Positions 1-8,278 of a stretch of DNA of 55,616 nt are shown here, piece by piece. The DNA lies in IMG/VR virus record IMGVR_UViG_3300045242_000161, positions 1-55,616 of that record; one strand, given 5' to 3'. Positions within the stretch are counted from its first letter, which is position 1, and each line of letters starts with the position of its first letter. Position numbers and translations under genes: made by a program. Below the pieces are notes generated by a model. The model was not told the DNA's origin and ran no database searches. It saw nothing but the letters and a program-made list of their open reading frames with translations. Source of the stretch: a virus.

Positions 1-342
1 GTGGAGGGTACTACAGATCGTTATACGATTTGGATGATCAACGGGGCCGATAAGGTCGCCCAACAGGTGAAGATAACACTACTCGCTTTCTTTGGAGAGT
101 GGTTCCTGGATACTACGTTTGGAGTTCCCTACCTCGAAGACATTCTGGTTAAGAATCCTCACATGCCTAGCGTGGAGAGCATTCTGCGATCTCATATTCT
201 TGATGTGCCTCACGTTACTGGTCTTGTGTCATTTACTCTTACGTGGGATCGTCAAGACCGTATACTTCGTGTGGTCTTTGAAGCGACGACTGATTACGGT
301 ACTATCCAGGATTCGATCAGATTGGAGATGATGCGTGTCTGA
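1..342 (+). CDS. Baseplate wedge protein, GpW/gp25-like (C-terminal 113 residues)
   Basis: Baseplate wedge subunit that helps connect the tail tube and hub to the J-type baseplate arms. The sequence GEWFLDTTFGVPYLEDILVK fits the conserved core of Mu gp46/P2 W/T4 gp25-like proteins. It lies directly upstream of a baseplate J gene and overlaps it by 8 bp, the usual order in Mu-like and Pam3-like baseplate operons. The GTG at position 1 is not the real start: 23 more codons are at the right end of the window (55541-55609). The family assignment is from motif and synteny. Confidence 0.85.
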   Translation: MEGTTDRYTIWMINGADKVAQQVKITLLAFFGEWFLDTTFGVPYLEDILVKNPHMPSVESILRSHILDVPHVTGLVSFTLTWDRQDRILRVVFEATTDYGTIQDSIRLEMMRV

Positions 343-1804
343 TCTCGTCAATCCTCTCGACTATGGAGTCCTGCCAATAGGATTCTCGCGGATGCGGTTG
401 CCGGAGATACGGCAGGCCATCATTGATGATCTACAGCACCGCACGAAATTGACGTTTGAAACACGCCCAGATTCAATCACAGGTCAATTCATTGATGTAT
501 TCGCAGAGCGTGAGGCGACCGTATGGGAACTGGCGGAGGCTGTTTACCATGCGATGTATCCTGTTTCTGCTTTCGGTGTTAATCTGGATCACGCTGTTAG
601 TTTTGCCGGTGTCCGTCGTCTATTCGCTGAGCAGTCTCTGGCATGGGTAGTTCTCTATGGTGTAGAAGGAACGGTGGTTCCAGCCTCCTCTGTAATCCGA
701 TCGACAGATAATCAAGAGGAATTCGCCACTGTTGCTGGTGTGACTATCACCCAAACCGCAGGAGGAGATGTAACAGTATCGGTTGACACTCAGGTTGTAG
801 GGCAAGAATATTACGTGCGTCTGGATGCTACCTTCTATCGATATACTGCGGTAACAGGGGACACCAATGTCTCCATCGCAGCGAACCTTGGAGCTCTTCT
901 AATCGCATCGCGTAATGTGATTGAACTTGACGCCAACCATATTCGCATCTACACAGTTACTAACGTCCCATTTGCACTCCTGTTATCCACAGGGATCTCC
1001 ATCTTCCTTTTGGGAACACCCGCAGTTGCCCAGGCTATCAACTACGGGCCGATAGAGTCTCTTCCGCATACGCTGACGCAGATCGTCTCTACTGCTACAG
1101 GTTGGAACAGTGTTGATAACGTGGTCGCTGGACAGATTGGGCGTGACCAGGAGACGGATGATGAGCTCAGGTTGCGGTATCAGAATGGCGTTTATCGCCT
1201 CGGTGCTGCTACCCTACCAGCTATTAAGTCCAATTTAGAGCAGAACATCATTGGGCTACAGACTGTTGAAGTGTACGAGAATGTTAGTGATACAGTTGAT
1301 GCCGATGGACGATCTGCCCATAGCATTGAGGTTGTAGCCTTCGGGGGAGATCCACAAGACATCGGTGACGAGATCTTCCGCCTCAAGGCAGCAGGTATCG
1401 ACACGTATGGTGATACCCAGGTCATGGTATCCGATGTTTCCGGATACCAGCATCCCATCAACTTCAGTCGCCCTGAGCCTGTCTATGTCTGGATCAACTG
1501 CACCGTTCATCTTTACAATGAAGAAGTATTCCCACCCAATGGAAACACCGTCGTACAGCAGACGATCGTAGACACAGGTAATTCATTTGGCGTTGGTGTA
1601 GACATCATCATTCAGAGGTTCTATGGACCTATCTATACCGCCGTGTCGGGGATTGGTCAGATAGAGATCACTGTTGCAGTTGAGTCTGATGCGACGACGA
1701 CTCCTGCTGCAGGAGACTATAGTGCAGTGAACGTGCCAATCGCCGTTCGAGAGTTGGCGCGGTTTGATATCGTCCGCACATCGGTGACGGTGGTCTCTAC
1801 ATGA
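335..1804 (+). CDS. Baseplate J-like protein (Mu gp47 family)
   Basis: A protein of 489 residues. It has the family's usual N-terminal region, a middle stretch with GQIGRDQETDDELRLRYQNG (the conserved D-E-R-R pattern before the J domain), and a beta-rich C-terminus. Together with the gp25-like and gp48-like neighbours it would form the baseplate wedges of a contractile tail. The GTG start at 335 lies inside the end of the gp25 gene, and the stop overlaps the next start (ATGA-type overlap at 1801-1804), so translation is probably coupled. No truncation is visible. Confidence 0.88.
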   Translation: MSDLVNPLDYGVLPIGFSRMRLPEIRQAIIDDLQHRTKLTFETRPDSITGQFIDVFAEREATVWELAEAVYHAMYPVSAFGVNLDHAVSFAGVRRLFAEQSLAWVVLYGVEGTVVPASSVIRSTDNQEEFATVAGVTITQTAGGDVTVSVDTQVVGQEYYVRLDATFYRYTAVTGDTNVSIAANLGALLIASRNVIELDANHIRIYTVTNVPFALLLSTGISIFLLGTPAVAQAINYGPIESLPHTLTQIVSTATGWNSVDNVVAGQIGRDQETDDELRLRYQNGVYRLGAATLPAIKSNLEQNIIGLQTVEVYENVSDTVDADGRSAHSIEVVAFGGDPQDIGDEIFRLKAAGIDTYGDTQVMVSDVSGYQHPINFSRPEPVYVWINCTVHLYNEEVFPPNGNTVVQQTIVDTGNSFGVGVDIIIQRFYGPIYTAVSGIGQIEITVAVESDATTTPAAGDYSAVNVPIAVRELARFDIVRTSVTVVST

Positions 1805-3702
1805 GCGGAGACGATTTCAACTTCCCCCACGTCCATAGTGATGTTGCCTGGAGTCATTTCCTGTCACAACACGTGGGGAAGGTGTACACGGAAGGTTACG
1901 TCAGAGCTTTCTATCCACCGTTGGATGTTATCGACAAGGCACAATACGATCTCCTCACTCTAAGATGGCTAGAAAGTGCACAAGGAGTCCAGTTAGACGG
2001 TATCGGTAGTATCGTTGGTATCGACCGTGAACTACAGAATTCGGTCTTCCTACCTTTCTTCGGGTTCGTATCACAACCTGCTGGTAAGGGGTTCAATCAG
2101 GCGCGTATCCGACGCGATAGAGAGCCCTATGCGACAAGCCGCGTCATGGGAGACATCGAGTATCAGAAAGCGATCATCGCAAAGATCGCGCTCAACAACG
2201 CGCATGGAACAGCCAATGACATCATTGCCAATGTGAACTTCGCGCTAGGCGTGACGGGCACAACAGTGATGGACATGATGGATGCCGAAGCCTCGGTCCT
2301 GATAAATGATATGTCGATCACGACTGCGAATCCTCGGTTCTCGATAATAGATCAAGTGATACCACGAGCAGCAGGAGTAAGAATATGGCCTGAGTTAGTT
2401 AATACAGGACACATGTTCGGCTTCCAGAACCAGGGGATGTACTTTGGTTTCAATGTAGGTATACTGGCACGTCGGCCGGTGTCTAATCTTCCAATCGTAG
2501 TTGATCCTGGACTACCATCTCTTGATATCAGCTTCTTGACAGGAACTCTTGACTCTCGCATTATATTTGCGCGAGCTAGCACAGCAACTTATTATGATGT
2601 GAATGGATTAATACAAACTGTTACTGCAAATACTCCAAGATTTAGTTATGATCCTATAACTCATGCTGCTCGTGGATTGCATATAGAGGAAAACAGAACT
2701 AATCTTTTCTTGCAAAGTGGTGACTTTACTAATGCTAGTTGGACTAAAACTAACTGCACACTTGCCGCTGGAACTGCTGGTCCGAATGGCGCTACTACTG
2801 GAGTTGGTGTAATTGGCAATGCTGGTGCGACCGCTTCAATTATACAAAGCATTACATCAATAGCATCAACTACATATACGATGAGTTGTTTTGTTAAAGC
2901 TGGCACTCAAACAACAGTACAAATGTTGATGCCTGGGACTTGGTTTACTGGAGGAGTTAATCGCTTAGGCACATATGATTTAAATGCTGGGACTTCTATT
3001 CCAGGTGGAGTTGGCGCTACTTCTACAATTGTGCCTATTGGTAATGGATGGTATCGAATTAGCTTAACAGTAACCCCTGACTTAGCCGCTGCTGCTTCTC
3101 ATCAGATTGTGCGTGCCAATGCATCTGGTGATGGTGTATCTGTATTGTTTTATGCTTTTGGCGCTCAAATAGAAGCTGGGGCTTTTATTACAAGCTACAT
3201 TCCTACAACTACTGCTACTGTAGCTCGTGCAATTGAAACTACAACTATGTCTCTTGATCCCTGGTTCAATGCTGCTATCGGAACAATATCAATTGATACT
3301 TTACAGATAACAGCGAATATCAACAATAGTTGGATAGGAGACCTTGGAGACTCAACGGCGAATAATGAAATGGGATTATTCATATCAAATACTACTGGTG
3401 GTCAAGTATTGTTTCGAAATGCAGGAACCTCCATATATAATCCAACTGTAACCTCTGGCATGTATACAGCAGGCACAGCAGCTAAGTCTGCATTCTCCTG
3501 GCAGTCCATTAATGCTACTTGGGCTGTTAATGGAGTTATCCGAAACAATGCAGGAGCAGTTACAGGAACACTTCCAGTGGTTATTGCATTAACAGTTGGC
3601 AATCGTTCTGGTGGCTCTGGTCAATTAAATGGTTATGTTAGGAGGTTACAATACTGGAGGCGTGCTCTGTCTAATGCTGAACTACAATCCGTAACAACGT
3701 AA
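1801..3702 (+). CDS. Baseplate/tail protein: gp48-like (DUF2612-type) N-terminus fused to a LamG/CBM-like adhesin
   Basis: Residues about 1-220 resemble the DUF2612/Mu gp48-type wedge protein that follows baseplate J (LRWLESAQGVQLDGIGSIVG motif). From about residue 245 the protein changes to a secreted-type beta-sandwich: IIFARASTATYYDVNG, then IEENRTNLFLQSGDF and a carbohydrate-binding-like region, and finally a LamG-like end (RRLQYWRRALSNAELQS). Base composition changes at about nt 2540 from the GC-richer baseplate style to AT-rich codons, as at a mosaic joint. The fusion would put a sugar-binding domain directly on the baseplate. Its family name is from motif memory, not a search. Confidence 0.75.
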   Translation: MSGDDFNFPHVHSDVAWSHFLSQHVGKVYTEGYVRAFYPPLDVIDKAQYDLLTLRWLESAQGVQLDGIGSIVGIDRELQNSVFLPFFGFVSQPAGKGFNQARIRRDREPYATSRVMGDIEYQKAIIAKIALNNAHGTANDIIANVNFALGVTGTTVMDMMDAEASVLINDMSITTANPRFSIIDQVIPRAAGVRIWPELVNTGHMFGFQNQGMYFGFNVGILARRPVSNLPIVVDPGLPSLDISFLTGTLDSRIIFARASTATYYDVNGLIQTVTANTPRFSYDPITHAARGLHIEENRTNLFLQSGDFTNASWTKTNCTLAAGTAGPNGATTGVGVIGNAGATASIIQSITSIASTTYTMSCFVKAGTQTTVQMLMPGTWFTGGVNRLGTYDLNAGTSIPGGVGATSTIVPIGNGWYRISLTVTPDLAAAASHQIVRANASGDGVSVLFYAFGAQIEAGAFITSYIPTTTATVARAIETTTMSLDPWFNAAIGTISIDTLQITANINNSWIGDLGDSTANNEMGLFISNTTGGQVLFRNAGTSIYNPTVTSGMYTAGTAAKSAFSWQSINATWAVNGVIRNNAGAVTGTLPVVIALTVGNRSGGSGQLNGYVRRLQYWRRALSNAELQSVTT

Positions 3703-3712
3703 TGGCATGTTG

Positions 3713-3728
3713 GTCAGAATGTTCTGAC
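3713..3728. repeat. Perfect inverted repeat GTCAGAA-TG-TTCTGAC
   Basis: Two 7-bp arms separated by 2 bp, lying in the 48-bp gap between the baseplate/adhesin gene and the next small tail gene. There is no T-tract, so it is not a classical terminator. It could be an operator, an RNA processing hairpin, or a weak attenuator in the late operon. Confidence 0.5.
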
Positions 3729-3750
3729 GATACCGTAAGGAGAACAGCCA

Positions 3751-3951
3751 GTGGCTTCTAATATTGATCCGACCAAACCGACGTATGGCAAAGCCTATAC
3801 CTCTGAAGTGAGGAAGAATTTCCAGTATGCTAAAGACGAAATTGAAGAGCTTCAGAAAGGGACCTTTGCAGTGATGAATTTGCCTAAGTCAAACGCTGGT
3901 CTCCCGCCAGGTGCATTGTGGAATAATGGAGGGTTTGTATGTATCGTTTGA
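3751..3951 (+). CDS. Small tail-fibre attachment protein (IDPTKP module only)
   Basis: A 66-residue protein from a GTG start with a good ribosome site (AAGGAGAA). Residues 1-35 (starting ASNIDPTKPTYGKAYTSEV) are clearly paralogous to the N-termini of the proteins at 5842 and 6840. The conserved pattern is IDPTKP, then an N-F-x-x-A-K-x-E-I-E-x-L-Q helix. The C-terminus (LPPGALWNNGGFVCIV) is short and resembles the end of tail-fibre proteins. It overlaps the next gene by 13 bp. It is probably a minor virion component or adaptor. Function is inferred from the shared module and position. Confidence 0.65.
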   Translation: MASNIDPTKPTYGKAYTSEVRKNFQYAKDEIEELQKGTFAVMNLPKSNAGLPPGALWNNGGFVCIV

Positions 3952-5624
3952 TCTTCCTAGTATTCCTCCTGTGCTTCGCCAATATAGCACAGGCAGCATG
4001 TCCTGCTGTATTAACAGATTGTCCGACCATCAATGCGAATAACGGCAACTTTGGTGGGATTGTAAATTTTAGTGGGGCGTTAAAGTTAACTGGCACTGGG
4101 CAGCCTGCCAATAACGATACTAAGACACAATGGAGTTTTGCTTATACTACCACTAATCCTTTGAATGAAGGTAGGCCATTTGTTATAACTACAACTGCTG
4201 ACGTAACAGCAGCGCCTACAAGCAATGTGACTCTTGGATTTGATAGTGAATTATACACTGTTGTTGGTGTAGTGCCATTTGGTAGCACAACATTTAATCC
4301 ACAGGGCGCTGGTGGTGGTGAACACCAAAGTGCAATCTATGGCCATGGTCAATTGAGGGTCTCTCCGCCTATGTTCGGTTGCACACCTAATCTTGATTGT
4401 CCAGGAACAGTATTCGCGCAGAATGGTTTAAACGCATTTGCTGATAACATCAGCACAGCAGAATTATTCAGTGCGCGGTCTATCATCGTTCACTCTCCTG
4501 CTCCTTCTAAGTCTTTCACCAAAAATGGTTATGCTGCTGGATTTGGAGGAACCACAGATGTTTGGTCAGCTTTATCTAGTGACGATTGTATAAGTGGTCA
4601 GCAGGCTAGTCAGTGTCTTGGTATTATTATGAGTGCCAATTCTCCTTATCAGTTTAATGGATTTGGTATCGCCAATCCCGTAGCAGAAGTTCACAGCCAA
4701 TGTGGCAATCGAACTGATGCTGCGACTGGTTGGATTAGTGGCAATACACTATACCTTGCTTCGCCTCCAACCACATCACTGAACTTTGGTCCTGGAAGTA
4801 TAGTTTCTGCGCCTGGTATGGTTAATGCCCATCTTATGTCAGCCGTAAGCAGCGCGCCCGTAGCTGGAGTGACTCCTGGCGGATATAACGCATACAATAT
4901 AGATGGTGATCCTCAAACTCTTGGAAGCCAAGGAGTGCCAGTTAACTTTACATTCACTGAAACTTGTATACAATTTATAGCAAGTAATTTTTCATCTGGT
5001 GGATTAGCGACATACGGATTTATTGGTGGTGTTGGTGGGCTCCGCAATACTTTGTTGGCCAGTATCAATCAAGGAACTGTAGCTAATGTAGGAACATATA
5101 TTGATGCTCGAATTAATGAAATACCATCACTGTATATTTACGGTGCGGCTGGCGGGAGACCAGCAGGTATGGCTGTTGGATTTACTACTCCTCCATTGAC
5201 TCCTCCGCTTGATGCTTTATGGGTTAATGGTAGTGTTCAGGCAGATACTCTATGGGTTAATGCTAGTGGATTTACTTCCATTAGCACTGTTGAAAATGTT
5301 GGTATTGGCTGGGGACATAATGGAGTTCCATTCAGATTAAGCATCAAAGGAAAGGATACATCAACTACTAATGCAGTATTCATTACTGATAGTGCTGATA
5401 AGGTTATCTTCCGTATTCAAAATGATGGTCTTGTGGTGACTACAGGCAATGTCAATATTCAAGGTTCGCTTACTTTACAGAGTCCAGTTTTGGATTTAAC
5501 ACCCCATACACCAGCAACATCAGCTGAACCTTGTCTAGCAGGACAGTTCGCCACTGACATCAATTACCTGTATTCTTGCATACAATCTAATACTTGGCGT
5601 CGTGCTCCACTTACTGCTTTCTAG
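3939..5624 (+). CDS. Tail-fibre-region protein with N-terminal signal peptide
   Basis: 561 residues. It begins with a textbook export signal (RLIFLVFLLCFANIAQA, predicted cleavage at AQA/AC) and is then a low-complexity beta-type protein rich in T, N, G and S. Two similar segments with LWVNGSV and LWVNASG occur near residue 430, and the C-terminus (FATDINYLYSCIQSNTWRR) resembles the end domain of phage fibre proteins. A Sec signal on a putative virion protein is odd. It may be exported during infection or the signal may be inherited from an envelope protein. Codon use is AT-rich, like the neighbouring adhesin genes. I do not recognise a specific family. Confidence 0.65.
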   Translation: MYRLIFLVFLLCFANIAQAACPAVLTDCPTINANNGNFGGIVNFSGALKLTGTGQPANNDTKTQWSFAYTTTNPLNEGRPFVITTTADVTAAPTSNVTLGFDSELYTVVGVVPFGSTTFNPQGAGGGEHQSAIYGHGQLRVSPPMFGCTPNLDCPGTVFAQNGLNAFADNISTAELFSARSIIVHSPAPSKSFTKNGYAAGFGGTTDVWSALSSDDCISGQQASQCLGIIMSANSPYQFNGFGIANPVAEVHSQCGNRTDAATGWISGNTLYLASPPTTSLNFGPGSIVSAPGMVNAHLMSAVSSAPVAGVTPGGYNAYNIDGDPQTLGSQGVPVNFTFTETCIQFIASNFSSGGLATYGFIGGVGGLRNTLLASINQGTVANVGTYIDARINEIPSLYIYGAAGGRPAGMAVGFTTPPLTPPLDALWVNGSVQADTLWVNASGFTSISTVENVGIGWGHNGVPFRLSIKGKDTSTTNAVFITDSADKVIFRIQNDGLVVTTGNVNIQGSLTLQSPVLDLTPHTPATSAEPCLAGQFATDINYLYSCIQSNTWRRAPLTAF

Positions 5625-5633
5625 GAGAGGGAA

Positions 5634-5852
5634 TTGAAACGGCTACTCATCGTGTTGGTTTCAGTTGTTAGTCATGGTGCACTGGCCCAAGATCAACAGC
5701 CAACATCAAATGAAGCTAAGGCTCTTGGTTCTATGGTTGTAGAAGCAGCACAGAGAGAAGCTCAATTGAGAGCCCAAGTATTTGCATTACAAGATGAAAT
5801 TACTCGCCTCAAGACCCAGAACAAAGTTGTGGAGAATAAGAATGGCCAGTAA
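5634..5852 (+). CDS. Small exported coiled-coil protein
   Basis: 72 residues from a TTG start preceded by GGAGAGGG. Residues 1-18 form a signal peptide (ending GALA/QDQ). The rest is a charged helix (QREAQLRAQVFALQDEITRL) with heptad spacing, so it is probably a periplasmic coiled coil. Two roles fit: a minor component of the tail-fibre cluster, or an inner-membrane spanin-like lysis protein if the signal is not cleaved. There is no lipobox cysteine. It overlaps the next gene by 11 bp. Neither role is proven. Confidence 0.6.
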   Translation: MKRLLIVLVSVVSHGALAQDQQPTSNEAKALGSMVVEAAQREAQLRAQVFALQDEITRLKTQNKVVENKNGQ

Positions 5853-6825
5853 TATTGATCCAACCAAGCCGAATGGACCTGTTGCGTATACCTCTGATAT
5901 GCGTACCAATTTTACGGCGGCTAAATCAGAAATAGAAGCGTTACAAGGGTCTGTTCAGAACATTCCGCCCGGAGCAATAACACTGCCATTGATGGATGGA
6001 ACTGCGACTATTGGTGTATCTACTTCTTGGGCACATGCTGATCATGTTCATCCTACAGATACCTCTAGAGCAGCAGCAACTGCTTTGGCAAGTTATCTGC
6101 CTTTGGCTGGAGGAACGGTTACTGGTAATACTACATTCAATGGAATAAACACTTTCGGCTCAGCAAACGTCTTTTCCGGAACTGGTAATGCTATTGATGT
6201 TACCAATAGTGCCAGAGTTCAAACGCTACTTAATATTGGCACTACTACAATAGGTGGTGCTATTTGGATGAATGGACCTGCTGGAAACGCTAGGTCACTT
6301 AGATGGAATACTGCAGGAGTTGTTCATTGGCAATTTGGATTGAATGCGGCTGCTGAATCTGGTGGTAATGTTGGCGCTGATATGTCATTCAGTAGATATG
6401 ATGATACTGGAGTGGCTATGGGCGCTGCTATCCAGTTCATCAGATCAACTGGATTAGTGAACATATTTAATGGCCTCTCATTAACCAGCAATACCGTTAC
6501 AACAAATACAGATAACAGTAAACATCTTGGTTTGTTCGGAACAACTGCTGGTATCAATGTCAATAATGCCTCCGCTAGACAGAATTACGTTTCTACTGGC
6601 GCGAATGCCCATTACTTCGTTGTTGGAGTTACAGACGCAATCAGTATAGATGGCACTGGTCTAAATGTAATTGTGGGTGGGGTGTCAGGACGATCCGGCG
6701 CTGCGGCTCCAACCACCGCACAATTACCTGCCGGTAAGAGTATCGTTTGGAAGAACACTACTGATGCTACTGTGAAATTGTATTACAATGATGGCGGAAC
6801 TATGCGCTCTGTAACCCTGGCCTAG
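5842..6825 (+). CDS. Tail fibre protein with IDPTKP attachment module
   Basis: 327 residues, starting at the ATG at 5842 (GGAG 7 bases upstream) rather than at the longer open frame from 5782. Residues 1-37 are the shared IDPTKP attachment module. Next comes TSWAHADHVHPTDTSRA, the common collar sequence of phage tail fibres, and then a repetitive beta-fibre (LPLAGGTVTGNTTFNG). The C-terminus (WKNTTDATVKLYYNDGGTMR) resembles fibre tips. It probably trimerises. It lies in the adhesin cluster downstream of the baseplate genes. Confidence 0.78.
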   Translation: MASNIDPTKPNGPVAYTSDMRTNFTAAKSEIEALQGSVQNIPPGAITLPLMDGTATIGVSTSWAHADHVHPTDTSRAAATALASYLPLAGGTVTGNTTFNGINTFGSANVFSGTGNAIDVTNSARVQTLLNIGTTTIGGAIWMNGPAGNARSLRWNTAGVVHWQFGLNAAAESGGNVGADMSFSRYDDTGVAMGAAIQFIRSTGLVNIFNGLSLTSNTVTTNTDNSKHLGLFGTTAGINVNNASARQNYVSTGANAHYFVVGVTDAISIDGTGLNVIVGGVSGRSGAAAPTTAQLPAGKSIVWKNTTDATVKLYYNDGGTMRSVTLA

Positions 6826-6839
6826 TAGGAGATTATCTT

Positions 6840-7247
6840 ATGACAAGCATGATAGATCCAACCAAACCAACACAGGGATCTGCTCTTACCGCAGATGTTC
6901 GTGCCAACTTTTCTGCTGCTAAACAGGAGATTGAGTCCTTGCAGACGAGCGGTCTCGGTGGAGGTGGAGTGCAGAAAACAGACCATTCAGGATACATTAT
7001 CATGGGAGGACAGGCACAGAGTCTAATGCCTGCCAATCCTAATCGTCGTGGCTGGTCATTCCAAAACAAGTCGCTCTCCGACATGTATTTCAATGATCTT
7101 GGAACTGCTGCTGATCCGGCGCTCGCCAATTCCGTTTATCTCCCACCAGGAGCATATTATGAGAGTGAAATAGGAGGTGCCTCTGTAGCCGCCATTTCAC
7201 TTTACGGTTCACAGACATTCGCTAACTTTGTAGCGAAGGAGTGGTAA
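6840..7247 (+). CDS. Short tail protein with IDPTKP attachment module and small C-terminal domain
   Basis: 135 residues, preceded by AGGAGA. Residues 1-35 (SMIDPTKPTQGSALTADVRA) are the third copy of the attachment module. Residues 50-135 form a compact beta domain (PNRRGWSFQNKSLSDMYFND ... VYLPPGAYYES), which resembles small virion decoration domains common near fibre tips. It could attach another protein, such as the following glycine-rich protein, to the tail. The role is inferred from the module and context. Confidence 0.65.
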   Translation: MTSMIDPTKPTQGSALTADVRANFSAAKQEIESLQTSGLGGGGVQKTDHSGYIIMGGQAQSLMPANPNRRGWSFQNKSLSDMYFNDLGTAADPALANSVYLPPGAYYESEIGGASVAAISLYGSQTFANFVAKEW

Positions 7248-7248
7248 G

Positions 7249-8277
7249 ATGCCGATTTCTTATCCCTCCTATCGGTTAAATGCTCTTGAGTTTTCTGGTG
7301 GGTCTATATTGACTTTGGGTACTATTACTCCTGGCTCTGGATATGCTGATGGAGTTCATCCTAATGTGTCGTTGATGGGCGGTGCTGGCAAAGGAGCCAT
7401 AGCTACTGTCACTGTTTCGGGAGGAGCAGTAACCGCAGTTGTATTAACAAATCCAGGAGGAAATGTTACTTCAACAGGATGTGTTGGTTATTTCCCTGGT
7501 GACGTTCTTACAATAACTAGCACGGGTGGTGGAACCGGCTTCTCTATTCCTGTGCTAACAGTCAACAATAGTTATCAGTGGCAGGTTCCTCAAGGACTGA
7601 GCCTAATTCTTATGGATGCTTGCGGTGCTGGCGGTGGCGGTGGTGCTGGCGGACCTTCTACTGCTGGTGGTGGTGGAGGAGGATCAGGCGCTTCTTTGAT
7701 AGGTTTCCCAGTAACTGTTGCTCCAGGTGCCATACTTATTCTTACTCCAGGACTACCTGGGTCTGCAGGTGTGTTCAACGGCAACATTGCTACTGCTGGC
7801 GGTGATAGTATATTCTCAGGAACAATAACACCTCAACCCGTATTAACTGGAGGGCTCCCTGGCCAGCCAGGAGTGGCGGGTGTTGGTGGAACGTCTGGTG
7901 ATGGCGGTGGAATTTATCATGGTTTTGGAGCAGCAGCAGGGGCAACTCCTGCTAGTCCAGGAACAATCATGCCAGGCTTTTATATGGGTGGTTCTGGTGG
8001 TGGGGGCGGCGGCTCTACTGCTACTCCTGGTGCTGTGGGCGCTGGTCCTGGACCGTATCAAGGCAATTCGCCTGGGGGTGGAACCGGCAGTGGTGGCGGT
8101 GGAGCTAAAACTCCTTGGGGTAAAGGCGGACTTGGTGGTAATGGTATAGGTGGAACTAATCCTACATCAGCAGGAAGTAATGTAGTTTCTGATGGTTGGG
8201 GCGGCGGTGGTGCTGGAGGAGGTCCAGGATTCAATGGTAGTGCGGGCCATTCTGGTTGGTTCCGGTTGAGGTTCTAA
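7249..8277 (+). CDS. Glycine-rich adhesin-like protein
   Basis: 342 residues. Residues 1-105 are a repetitive beta domain (GGSILTLGTITPGSGYADG; VSGGAVTAVVLTNPGG) of the kind found in phage tail proteins. From about residue 120 the protein is dominated by polyglycine stretches (GAGGGGGAGGP, GGGGGGSGAS), ending GHSGWFRLRF. Glycine-rich sandwiches of this type form receptor-binding tips, for example gp38-type adhesins of T-even relatives. That comparison is by architecture only. It starts 2 bp after the previous gene and probably assembles with its neighbours. Confidence 0.65.
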   Translation: MPISYPSYRLNALEFSGGSILTLGTITPGSGYADGVHPNVSLMGGAGKGAIATVTVSGGAVTAVVLTNPGGNVTSTGCVGYFPGDVLTITSTGGGTGFSIPVLTVNNSYQWQVPQGLSLILMDACGAGGGGGAGGPSTAGGGGGGSGASLIGFPVTVAPGAILILTPGLPGSAGVFNGNIATAGGDSIFSGTITPQPVLTGGLPGQPGVAGVGGTSGDGGGIYHGFGAAAGATPASPGTIMPGFYMGGSGGGGGGSTATPGAVGAGPGPYQGNSPGGGTGSGGGGAKTPWGKGGLGGNGIGGTNPTSAGSNVVSDGWGGGGAGGGPGFNGSAGHSGWFRLRF

Positions 8278-8278
8278 T

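Noticed and set aside
7590-8149. Long antisense and alternative frames rich in P or W/R/C within the glycine-rich gene
   Set aside because: GGT/GGC repeats keep all frames open; these are composition artefacts.
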